Assembly: GCF_000331305.1 (NCBI RefSeq)
Contig: NZ_KB217478.1
Span: 6,373,646-6,437,645 of the forward strand
Reading direction: 5' to 3'
DNA: 64,000 bases
Origin: Calothrix sp. PCC 7103
Lineage (GTDB): Bacteria; Cyanobacteriota; Cyanobacteriia; Cyanobacteriales; Nostocaceae
Part shown: positions 18,743 through 26,936 of the stretch, in pieces
Layout: each line of letters starts with the position of its first letter
Numbering within the stretch: position 1 is the first letter of the stretch
Position numbers and translations under genes: made by a program
The notes under the pieces: generated by a model
The model's input: only the letters and a program-made list of their open reading frames with translations
The model's database searches: none
Told to the model about the DNA's origin: nothing

Positions 18743-19223
18743 AACTTTTCTCTAGAAAAATTGTACTCGTAAATATAACAACTATTTTAAAGCCGTTCGA
18801 CGGGCTTTGACTCCAAACTCCGAATATTACGAGGAGAACTCCGAACATTACGAAGAAATCGACAATGATACAAATTAATTACTATAGGCTTCCTTGATTT
18901 TGCGTATAAGCCTACGGACTTCTCTTTAACTATTTAAGTATAAATTACCATGATTATAGCAGCCCTAAATTATTCGTAAAATCCACACGTTGTAGAGACG
19001 CGATTAATCGCGTCTCTACGCGCATATAATTTTTACAACTCATATAGGATTGCTATATAATACATGGGTAAATTAAAGTTAAGGTAAAGCTAAGTAAGGC
19101 GATATGTATCGTTTTTACGAAGTATCTAACATAAATCTAGGTGCTGTCTATGTTTCATGAATAAATATCAAAAAATAAATTTATAAAATTTTGTTCTTCG
19201 TTATCCTGATAACTGACAATTAA
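18743..19223. other. Intergenic region upstream of the second Uma2 gene, with repeats
   Basis: Contains an imperfect ACTCCGAA.ATTACGA duplication near 18810-18855 and the 28-bp palindrome at 18992-19019. No ORF could be supported. The Uma2 promoter must be at the left end. Confidence 0.45.
18992..19019. repeat. 28-bp palindrome, intergenic copy
   Basis: GTAGAGACGCGATT followed by its exact reverse complement. Identical copies are at 21227-21254 (inside a helicase gene) and 25222-25249 (start of dusA); diverged copies are at 52564, 54755 and 57339. Confidence 0.9.
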
Positions 19224-19384
19224 CTGTCTAGACAGCTTTTCCAAACTGCCGAAGAAGCAGATAAGTATTTGAAAGAAGAACGGGAATCATGGGAACGCTA
19301 AATATTCCAGCTTTTAGCTTGGTATATGTAGATACATCACCTGTAATCTATAGCGTTGAGAAAGATTTTGTTTCTAACCAATAA
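19224..19384 (+). pseudogene. VapBC toxin-antitoxin remnant (antitoxin end plus toxin beginning)
   Basis: Two overlapping fragments. First, an antitoxin C-terminus TAEEADKYLKEERESWER ending at TAA 19299-19301. Second, starting at ATG 19289 inside it, MGTLNIPAFSLVYVDTSPVI continuing YSVEKDF, which is a PIN toxin N-terminus with the first catalytic Asp (VDTSPV). The toxin ends after 31 codons at TAA 19382-19384, three bases before a 31-bp repeat. The overlapping gene order is kept, so the break happened in an established module. Confidence 0.7.
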
Positions 19385-19386
19385 AT

Positions 19387-19417
19387 TATCCGTTACATCC
19401 GTTGTATCCGTTGCAAG
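19387..19417. repeat. 31-bp dispersed repeat (inverse copy)
   Basis: Reverse complement of 14645-14675 with one mismatch (GTAT instead of GCAT). It lies exactly at the point where the VapC remnant ends. Confidence 0.75.
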
Positions 19418-19585
19418 CTTACCCTTCAATTTCACAAGTTATATGTTAATAATTCTTTCTTTGCGTCCTTTGCGTCCTTTGCGGTTCGATTTTCTTACTA
19501 GCCAAAATTAAGTAACCAAACGTAATAACAAAAGTATTCGTTGGGTTCCGTTCCTCCACCCAACCTACATTATTTATATAAGCCA

Positions 19586-22500
19586 ATGCCTACACATGAT
19601 ATAATAGACAACCGCAATCAAAAATTAGTAGACCAAATCAAGCGCATACTCGACTCATCCGAAGCAGCGCATTTTGCGGTAGGTTACTTTTTTCTTTCTG
19701 GCTTCACCGCTATTGCAGAACGTCTTACTAATATTAAAGAACTACGTTTATTAATTGGCAACACTACCAACCGCCAAACCATCGAACAAATTGCCCAAGG
19801 ATACCGTAGATTAGAATTAATTGAAGATAAAATCGAAGCGCAAAAGTATCCGAAGCGTAGTGAAGAAAAACGGATGGCATCGGAAACAGCAGCTAATATC
19901 CGTTCTAGTATCGAACTAATGGACCAGACAGATGAAGCTGAGACACTGGTTAAAAATTTAGTCCAGATGATTGAAGAAAAACGGCTTCATGTTCGAGTTT
20001 ATACTAAAGGAACTTTACACGCCAAAGCTTATATTTTTGACTATGGTACTGTTTACGATAATAAAGGTAAAGCTTTAGAACGTTCAGAAAAAGGTATTGC
20101 TATAGTTGGTTCATCTAACCTTACCCTTTCTGGCATCACTCATAATACAGAACTTAATGTAGTAATTCATGGTAATGATAATCATAGCGAGTTAACGCAT
20201 TGGTTTGATGAACTATGGGATGAAGCGGAAGATTTTAATGCTGCTTTGATGCAAGAAATGAAACAATCTTGGGCAGGTGTACCTGTTCGTCCTTATGATG
20301 TTTACATGAAAACTCTTTATAGTTTAGTCAAAGATAGATTAGAGGATACTGCTTCAAAAGAGTTAATTCTCGAAGACGAAATTAGTAAGCAGTTAGCTGA
20401 TTTTCAAAAAGTGGCTGTTAATCATGCTGTACGTAATATTCGCGACTATGACGGCGCCTTTGTTTCTGATGTAGTAGGGTTAGGTAAGAGTTTCATCGGC
20501 GCCGCTATTGTAAAAAGATTTGAGCAAACCGAACGCGCGCGTCCTTTAATTATATGTCCGGCGCCACTGATAGAAATGTGGGAACGCTACAACGAAGTAT
20601 ATCAGCTAAATGCTCGTGTACTTTCAATGGGTATGTTGAAAGAAGACGAAGGCGATGTTAAAACGTTATTAAATGATTTTAAATATAAAGATAGAGATTT
20701 TTTACTAATCGATGAGAGCCATAACTTAAGAAATAATAGCACCCAAAGATATAAAGTTGTAGAAGCATTTTTAGGCGCCGGGAAACGTTGTTGCTTTTTA
20801 ACGGCAACTCCCCGTAATAAAACCGCTTGGGATATTTATCATCAACTTAAGTTATTTCATCAAGACGATAAAACCGACTTACCCATAGACCCACCAAATT
20901 TAAAAGAGTATTTTCAACTGGTCGAAAGAGGTGAGAAAAAATTACCAGAATTACTTTCTCATATCCTTATTCGTCGTACCCGTAACCATATATTACGCTT
21001 TTACGGGTTTGACTCGAAAACTCACAACAAAGTTGACCCCACAAACTTTCAACCATATTTAGATGGAACACGACGTGCTTATGTCATTGTCGGTGGACAA
21101 CATCGGTTTTTTCCGAAACGTGAATTAGAAACTATTGAGTACAGCATTGAGGACACGTACCAAGGACTGTATCAAGATTTACGTAAATATATGGGTAAAC
21201 CAGGTAAACGTAAAAACCAACGTGTCGTAGAGACGCGATTAATCGCGTCTCTACAATATGCGCGTTATGGGTTATGGAATTATGTATTACAAGGCAAACA
21301 AAAGCAAGAACCATATAATACCTTACAACGTGCAGGCGCCAATTTACGAGGTTTAATGCGCGTACTTTTGTTCAAACGCTTTGAGTCAAGTGTTTACGCA
21401 TTCCAAGAAACTATTAAAAAACTATTGATAGTCCACGAACGATTTTTAAAAGCATTATCTCAAGGATTTGTGCCCGCAGGTGAAGATGCACAACTTTTGC
21501 TATCTGAAGACTATAACCAAGCAGAAGAACAAGACTTGATGGACGAATTGCAAAAGGTATCCAATAAATATGACTTAGCTGATTTTGATGCCAAAATCTT
21601 ACACCAGCATATCGAGCATGATATTAAATTGTTACAAAAAGTTTTACATTTAGTTCAACCAATTACCCCAGATAAAGATGCTAAATTACAGACTTTAATA
21701 AAATGGTTATCTAAACCAAACCTTAAAAACAAAAAACGTCTGATTTTTACTCAATACGCCGATACAGCAAAGTATTTATATGATAACTTAAATCCAGATG
21801 GCGCCCATAATGATATTGATGTAATTTATAGCGGTAACAACAAAAATAAATCACGGGTAGTAGGAAGATTTGCACCAAACGCGAACAAAGAGTATAAATT
21901 TAAACCTGGAGATACAGAATTAAATACCTTAATCGCCACCGATATTTTAGCAGAAGGCTTAAACCTGCAAGATGGTGATTTAATAATTAATTATGACCTA
22001 CATTGGAACCCTGTTAAACTAATTCAGCGTTTTGGTCGTATTGACCGTATTGGTAGCGATAAAGATGTTATTTACGGATATAATTTTTTACCTGAGTTAG
22101 GTATTGAGCGTAACCTAGGATTAAAACAAAAGCTGAAAAACAGAATTCAAGAAATTCACGATACTATCGGTGAAGACGCTGCCATACTTGATACAACAGA
22201 GCAACTCAACGAAGAAGCAATGTACGCTATTTACGAGCAACAAGGTAAGCAGTTGAGTCTCTTTGATGTCGATGATGAAGAATTTTTAGATTTAAACGAA
22301 GCAGAAGAAATCCTGAGAAAATTACAAAAAGAAGACCCAGCAGAGTTTGAACGCATTGCTAATTTACCACATGGTATTCGCACCGCTCAATTTTCCATGC
22401 AAAAAGGAACATTTATTTTCTGTGAAGTTTCCGACGCTAACCGACCTGATATTAAAGGCTACCAACAATTATTCTTATTAAATGACAAAGGAGAAATAAT

Positions 22501-22957
22501 TTCTAGAGATATTCCTCGTATTTTAGGCGCGATCAAAGCTACGGATAACACCCCCACATCCAAAATACCTGTATCTCATAACTCTGCCGTAACGCGCGTT
22601 AAACAACAATTTGCTGAAGAAGTAAAACATCGTCAAGCAGAAAGAGAGTTTAACCAACGTTTGACTCAAGGACAAAGATACATCGTGCGGGAACTGAGAG
22701 TATTTTTTAAATCAGTCGCAGACGAAGAAATAAAAGGTCAAGTAAATATTTTAGAAAAAGCATTTCGTTTAAGCGTCAACCAAGCAGTCAACCGTGAGTT
22801 AAATAAACTACGTCGAGACGGGTTTACAGGCAAGGAATTATTCAACCAATTAGTAATAATTTACCGTCAACACAATATGCAGGAGTTGCAAGATAACAGC
22901 TTACCTACACTATCTCAACCAATTCCAATTATTGTTTGTAGTGAAGGCTTGGTGTAA
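19586..22957 (+). CDS. Phospholipase D-like domain plus SNF2/DEAD-type helicase
   Basis: About 1123 residues. N-terminal PLD-like domain: TLHAKAYIFDYG and VGSSNLTLSGITHNTELN give the HxK...GSSN active site. Helicase core: VVGLGKSFIGAAIV (motif I), LLIDESHNLRN (motif II, DESH), CCFLTATPRN (III), then ATDILAEGLNLQDGDLII and LIQRFGRIDRIGS (V, VI). Such PLD-helicase proteins occur in restriction- or defence-like loci; no methyltransferase is next to this one. ATG 19586 (MPTHDIIDNRNQKL) is preferred because the upstream 15 codons lie in a dispersed repeat. A 28-bp palindrome is inserted in-frame (VVETRLIASLQ). Confidence 0.85.
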   Translation: MPTHDIIDNRNQKLVDQIKRILDSSEAAHFAVGYFFLSGFTAIAERLTNIKELRLLIGNTTNRQTIEQIAQGYRRLELIEDKIEAQKYPKRSEEKRMASETAANIRSSIELMDQTDEAETLVKNLVQMIEEKRLHVRVYTKGTLHAKAYIFDYGTVYDNKGKALERSEKGIAIVGSSNLTLSGITHNTELNVVIHGNDNHSELTHWFDELWDEAEDFNAALMQEMKQSWAGVPVRPYDVYMKTLYSLVKDRLEDTASKELILEDEISKQLADFQKVAVNHAVRNIRDYDGAFVSDVVGLGKSFIGAAIVKRFEQTERARPLIICPAPLIEMWERYNEVYQLNARVLSMGMLKEDEGDVKTLLNDFKYKDRDFLLIDESHNLRNNSTQRYKVVEAFLGAGKRCCFLTATPRNKTAWDIYHQLKLFHQDDKTDLPIDPPNLKEYFQLVERGEKKLPELLSHILIRRTRNHILRFYGFDSKTHNKVDPTNFQPYLDGTRRAYVIVGGQHRFFPKRELETIEYSIEDTYQGLYQDLRKYMGKPGKRKNQRVVETRLIASLQYARYGLWNYVLQGKQKQEPYNTLQRAGANLRGLMRVLLFKRFESSVYAFQETIKKLLIVHERFLKALSQGFVPAGEDAQLLLSEDYNQAEEQDLMDELQKVSNKYDLADFDAKILHQHIEHDIKLLQKVLHLVQPITPDKDAKLQTLIKWLSKPNLKNKKRLIFTQYADTAKYLYDNLNPDGAHNDIDVIYSGNNKNKSRVVGRFAPNANKEYKFKPGDTELNTLIATDILAEGLNLQDGDLIINYDLHWNPVKLIQRFGRIDRIGSDKDVIYGYNFLPELGIERNLGLKQKLKNRIQEIHDTIGEDAAILDTTEQLNEEAMYAIYEQQGKQLSLFDVDDEEFLDLNEAEEILRKLQKEDPAEFERIANLPHGIRTAQFSMQKGTFIFCEVSDANRPDIKGYQQLFLLNDKGEIISRDIPRILGAIKATDNTPTSKIPVSHNSAVTRVKQQFAEEVKHRQAEREFNQRLTQGQRYIVRELRVFFKSVADEEIKGQVNILEKAFRLSVNQAVNRELNKLRRDGFTGKELFNQLVIIYRQHNMQELQDNSLPTLSQPIPIIVCSEGLV
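21227..21254. repeat. 28-bp palindrome inside the helicase gene
   Basis: Perfect copy of the palindrome at 18992. It adds VVETRLIASLQ between RKNQR and YARYGLW without changing the frame, so the helicase remains open. Confidence 0.9.
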
Positions 22958-23161
22958 TAAAGGTAACAATGTTAAGGTGGGCAGTGCCTACAATATAACA
23001 AGCTTTTCAAGCTATGATTTTCGCCCATTCTCAACTTTCTCTGTGTACTCTGTGACTCTGTGGTAATTATCTCTACCACCAAAATTGATACTTAGCACTC
23101 AACACTCAACACTCAACGCTATTCTGGTATGCTTAAAGCCGATAAGATAATTATTTAAGCT
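22958..23161. other. Intergenic region before chlD with repeats
   Basis: Contains a CTCTGTG...CTCTGTGGTAA repeat at about 23040-23065 and an ACTCAAC heptamer repeated about three times near 23098-23118. The chlD promoter should lie here. Confidence 0.45.
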
Positions 23162-25207
23162 ATGCCAGCGTCTATTCAACCTAATATTACGGCTTTTCCC
23201 CTGGCTGCCGTTGTTGGTCAGGAAGCTATTAAACTAGCTTTACTATTGGCAGCAGTTGACCCTGGACTTGGGGGAGTTGCTATTGCTGGTCGTCGCGGTA
23301 CGGCAAAATCTGTCATGGCACGTGCTATTCATGCTTTGCTGCCTCCTATTGAAGTTGTAAAGGGGGGAATAAGTAATTGTGACCCTAATCGTCCTGAAGA
23401 GTGGGATGATATTCTTGTGGAAATAGACAGGCAAGATGCCTGTTCCACAAGAGAGACAATAGAGACAGAAATAATTCCGGCGCCTTTTGTACAGATACCG
23501 CTTGGCACTACAGAAGATAGGCTATTAGGTTCTGTTGATGTGGAAGAGTCGGTAAAACAAGGCGCCACCATATTTCAACCTGGTTTACTTGCTGCTGCAC
23601 ATCGGGGAGTTTTATACGTTGATGAAATAAACTTACTGGATGACCAAATAAGTAACCAGCTATTAACTGTATTATCTGATGGGCGTAACCAAATTGAACG
23701 TGAGGGTATTAGCTTTCAGCATCCCTGTAGACCTTTATTTATAGCTACGTATAACCCAGAAGAAGGGGACTTGCGCGAACATCTTCTTGACCGTATTGCT
23801 ATAGTTCTTTCTGCTAGTGGTGTGCTTGATTTAGACCAACGTGTTGAAGCTGTAGAACAAGCTATATCTTACTCGCGTTCGCCTCAAGAGTTTTTACAGC
23901 AGTACAGCGAAGATATTGACAGCATTAAAACTCAAATTATTTTGGCGCGTGAGTGGCTCAAAGAAGTCATTATTACTCATGAGCAAATAGCTTATTTAGT
24001 TGATGAAGCTGTTCGAGCGCAGGTTCAGGGACATCGCGCGGAGTTATTTGCTGTACGAGTAGCTAGGGCAGCAGCAGCTTTAGAAGGACGTAGTAAAGTT
24101 ACTGCCGAAGATTTAAAACGCGCGGTGGAATTAGTAATAGTGCCAAGAGCAACTGTTATACAAACACCACCCGACGAACCACCACCACCCCCTCCACCAC
24201 CACCACAAAGTCAAGAAGAACCCGAAAATCAAGAAGATAAACAGGAAGAAAACGAAGAACAGGAAGAAAACGAAGACCAGGAAGAAAATGAAGACCAAGA
24301 ACCACCTGGTATTCCCGAAGAATTTATCTTTGACCCAGAGGGAGTAATTCTTGATGATAGTGTGTTGTATTTTGCCCAAATGGCACAACGTCAAGGCAAG
24401 TCAGGAAGTCGCAATGCGATATTTTCTGATGACCGAGGACGTTATGTTAAACCCATGCTGCCTAAAGGTAAAGTAAAACGTATTGCTGTTGATGCTACTT
24501 TACGTGCTGCGGCGCCATATCAAAAAGCCCGTAGAGAACGACAACCAAATCGTAAAGTCGTTGTTGAACAAGGTGACATGCGTTCAAAACGGTTGGTTCG
24601 TAAAGCAGGCGCCTTAGTTGTATTTATAGTTGATGCATCGGGTTCAATGGCATTAAACAGAATGCAGTCGGCAAAAGGCGCCGTCATGCAATTACTAACC
24701 GAAGCGTATCAAAACCGTGACCAAATATCATTAATACCTTTTAGAGGTGAACAAGCAGAAGTGCTATTACCTCCAACTCGTTCGATAGCACTTGCACGTA
24801 ACCGTTTAGAAAGATTACCTTGTGGTGGTGGTTCGCCATTAGCACATGGATTAACTCAAGCTGTACGTGTAGGGATGAACGCTCAAATGAGTGGAGATAT
24901 TGGGCAAGTAGTTCTAGTCGCAATTACTGATGGTCGTGGTAACATTCCCCTCTCACGCTCATTAGGAGAACCGCAAGACCCAGACCGGAAACCCGATATA
25001 AAAGCTGAATTATTAGACATTGCAGGACGAATCCGCGCCCTTGGAATGCAGCTTTTAGTAATAGATACCGAAAGCAAATTTGTTTCAACAGGATTTGCAA
25101 AAGAATTAGCGACTGTTTCAGGTGGTAAATATTATCACCTACCTAAAGCTACCGACCAAGCCATCGCCACAATGACAAAAGGCGCCATCGCCGATTTAAG
25201 ACGCTAG
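23162..25207 (+). CDS. chlD: Magnesium chelatase ATPase subunit D
   Basis: 681 residues. N-terminal AAA-like domain ([43 protein letters not shown]), a proline run at about 341-349, an acidic glutamate/glutamine stretch (352-380), then a von Willebrand A domain with the MIDAS motif [11 protein letters not shown] and GGSPLAHGL. With ChlI and ChlH it inserts Mg into protoporphyrin IX, the first step to chlorophyll. A nested palindrome at 23413-23452 adds about 13 unusual residues ([15 protein letters not shown]) between the conserved EEWDD and the EIIPAPF region; the frame is kept. Start ATG follows a weak purine stretch. Confidence 0.95.
   Translation: MPASIQPNITAFPLAAVVGQEAIKLALLLAAVDPGLGGVAIAGRRGTAKSVMARAIHALLPPIEVVKGGISNCDPNRPEEWDDILVEIDRQDACSTRETIETEIIPAPFVQIPLGTTEDRLLGSVDVEESVKQGATIFQPGLLAAAHRGVLYVDEINLLDDQISNQLLTVLSDGRNQIEREGISFQHPCRPLFIATYNPEEGDLREHLLDRIAIVLSASGVLDLDQRVEAVEQAISYSRSPQEFLQQYSEDIDSIKTQIILAREWLKEVIITHEQIAYLVDEAVRAQVQGHRAELFAVRVARAAAALEGRSKVTAEDLKRAVELVIVPRATVIQTPPDEPPPPPPPPPQSQEEPENQEDKQEENEEQEENEDQEENEDQEPPGIPEEFIFDPEGVILDDSVLYFAQMAQRQGKSGSRNAIFSDDRGRYVKPMLPKGKVKRIAVDATLRAAAPYQKARRERQPNRKVVVEQGDMRSKRLVRKAGALVVFIVDASGSMALNRMQSAKGAVMQLLTEAYQNRDQISLIPFRGEQAEVLLPPTRSIALARNRLERLPCGGGSPLAHGLTQAVRVGMNAQMSGDIGQVVLVAITDGRGNIPLSRSLGEPQDPDRKPDIKAELLDIAGRIRALGMQLLVIDTESKFVSTGFAKELATVSGGKYYHLPKATDQAIATMTKGAIADLRR
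23413..23452. repeat. Nested palindrome inside chlD (CTTGTGGAA family)
   Basis: Outer arms TCTTGTGGAA/TTCCACAAGA and inner arms ACAGGCA/TGCCTGT around AGA. It is the CTTGTGG dispersed repeat, otherwise intergenic in this window (1285, 16081, 48189). Confidence 0.8.
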
Positions 25208-25212
25208 AATTG

Positions 25213-26289
25213 ATGAATGTCGTAGAGACGCGATTAATCGCGTCTCTACAATGTAATGTAATTTATCAATCGCAATTACCTAACAATTTGGTACGACAAG
25301 ACTACTACCCTCTAAGCGTGGCGCCAATGATGGACCACACAGACCGTCATTTTCGGTATTTCATGCGGCAGATAACAAAAAAAACTCTGCTTTATACCGA
25401 AATGGTTACAAGCGCAGCAATATTACACGGTGATAAAGAACGTCTTTTAGGATTTTCAGCCGAAGAAAAACCCCTTGTTTTACAAGTCGGTGGCGATAAC
25501 CCCGTACAACTTGCCGAATGTGCCCGTATCGCATCCGATATGGGGTATGACGAAATTAATCTAAATGTTGGTTGCCCAAGTAGTCGCGTCCAAGATGGTA
25601 ATTTTGGCGCCTGTTTAATGGCACAACCTCACAAAGTAGCTGACTGTGTTGCCGCGATGATTGATGCTGCTAATATTCCTGTAAGCGTTAAGCACCGTAT
25701 TGGTGTTGATGATATTGACTCCTACGAGCATATGGCAAACTTTGTCAATATTATTGCTTCTGCTGGATGCCGTATATTTAATGTTCACGCCCGTAAAGCT
25801 TGGTTAAAAGGTTTAAGCCCAAAAGAAAACCGCGATATTCCACCTTTACGTTACTCGGATGTTCATCGTCTGAAAGCAGAATTTCCACACTTATTTATTG
25901 AAATTAACGGCGGATTTTTAAATCTAGAACAGGTTCGCACGCAATTAAAATCAGTTGATGCGGTCATGATTGGACGTGCAGCTTACGATAACCCTTATAT
26001 ATTTGCCGCTGCCGACTCACTAATTTACAGAGAAAATACTCCGGCACCAACACGTCATCAAATCGTAGAAGCAATGTTTCCCTATATAGATAAATGGGCA
26101 GCAAAAGGATTGAAACTTAATAAAATCACCCGTCACATGCTGCAATTATTTGCTGGACAACCAGGTAGTCGCGCGTGGAAACAGCATTTAACAGAATATT
26201 CTTGTCGTGAAGGTGCATCATCACAAGTTGTCGCACAAGCACTTGCTTTAGTACCAATTAAACAGCTTGAGGTAATTCATTGGTACTAG
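25213..26289 (+). CDS. dusA: tRNA-dihydrouridine synthase A
   Basis: About 358 residues. The DusA-type opening PLSVAPMMDHTDRHFRYF is followed by YTEMVTSAAILHGD, INLNVGCPSSRVQDGNFGA (active-site Cys), VKHRIGVDD and INGGF...VMIGRAAYDNPY; this is an FMN enzyme that reduces U20/U20a in the tRNA D-loop. The 5' end is odd: the stop of chlD is 5 bp before ATG 25213, and a 28-bp palindrome follows at once, giving a non-conserved leader VVETRLIASLQ. The true start might be a later TTG near 25288. It may be cotranscribed with chlD. Confidence 0.93.
   Translation: MNVVETRLIASLQCNVIYQSQLPNNLVRQDYYPLSVAPMMDHTDRHFRYFMRQITKKTLLYTEMVTSAAILHGDKERLLGFSAEEKPLVLQVGGDNPVQLAECARIASDMGYDEINLNVGCPSSRVQDGNFGACLMAQPHKVADCVAAMIDAANIPVSVKHRIGVDDIDSYEHMANFVNIIASAGCRIFNVHARKAWLKGLSPKENRDIPPLRYSDVHRLKAEFPHLFIEINGGFLNLEQVRTQLKSVDAVMIGRAAYDNPYIFAAADSLIYRENTPAPTRHQIVEAMFPYIDKWAAKGLKLNKITRHMLQLFAGQPGSRAWKQHLTEYSCREGASSQVVAQALALVPIKQLEVIHWY
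25222..25249. repeat. 28-bp palindrome at the dusA 5' end
   Basis: Third perfect copy of the element at 18992. It lies between the chlD stop and the conserved part of dusA; on mRNA it would fold into a strong hairpin near the ribosome-binding region. Confidence 0.9.
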
Positions 26290-26638
26290 AAGTTTTGAGA
26301 TTATTCTTTGCCAAAGAGTCAGCAATTAATCGTAAAACCTCAACTTGTTCTTCAGGCGCCGCTTGAACCACCATCGTTCGTAAACTAGCACCTTCGGTCT
26401 TTACTCCAAATAACTCACATAAATACCAAGTTCTTGCATCTTGGGGCAGTACTAGGAGTAGAGCAATAAGCTTCGCGGCTCCTAGGTCAGCTTTTCCATG
26501 ACGAAAGCGCGAAAGAATAACTCTTGAAATGCCAGCATCAGCAGCTACTTTTGTCGCATTCAAATTGAAGCGGTTCATCATTTCGTCGAACAACTGCCAG
26601 TGCGATTCAAAATTTTCCTGCGTTATAAAACTTTGCAT
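26258..26638 (-). CDS. XRE-like helix-turn-helix protein
   Basis: 126 residues with an HTH at about 25-50 (NLNATKVAADAGISRVILSRFRHGKAD), the DNA-binding helices of the Xre/Cro fold. The rest is helical with no known ligand domain. It is convergent with dusA and the last 32 bp of the two genes overlap. Small HTH proteins like this are often plasmid, phage or toxin-antitoxin regulators; there is no partner gene next to it. Confidence 0.75.
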   Translation of the reverse strand: MQSFITQENFESHWQLFDEMMNRFNLNATKVAADAGISRVILSRFRHGKADLGAAKLIALLLVLPQDARTWYLCELFGVKTEGASLRTMVVQAAPEEQVEVLRLIADSLAKNNLKTSSTNELPQAV

Positions 26639-26936
26639 TTTTTATATTGTATAGTTATCTATACGCTGTATACTAAGCGATACAATAGAAAGTAGCGATA
26701 TACGGCTAATCCAATCGTACCAAACGATTCACAATTTTGCCTAAATCGTCATCTGACATAAGTGGACAGTTTAAGAGTGTTTGTTAACAACCTCTTGTCC
26801 TCTTGCTGCCCCCAATTAAAAGCGGAAGGCGCCCAACATTTTAATAATCGTTAATTAACGTCTCCGTATTATTACCGCAAAATTTTTATTCGGCAAGTCA
26901 AGAGCGAATCATTATGCATTTGAGGAGGTGTCACTT
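26639..26936. other. Intergenic region upstream of the tandem-repeat protein
   Basis: Divergent promoter region between the HTH gene and the repeat-protein gene. It holds an in-frame scrap on the minus strand (MSDDDLGKIVNRLVRLD, about 26706-26760) that I cannot assign, and a strong GAGGAGG at 26922-26928. Confidence 0.4.

Noticed and set aside
18796-18870. Possible antitoxin-like coding scrap (SEYYEENSEHYEEI)
   Set aside because: Too short and repetitive to assign; it may be a local duplication.
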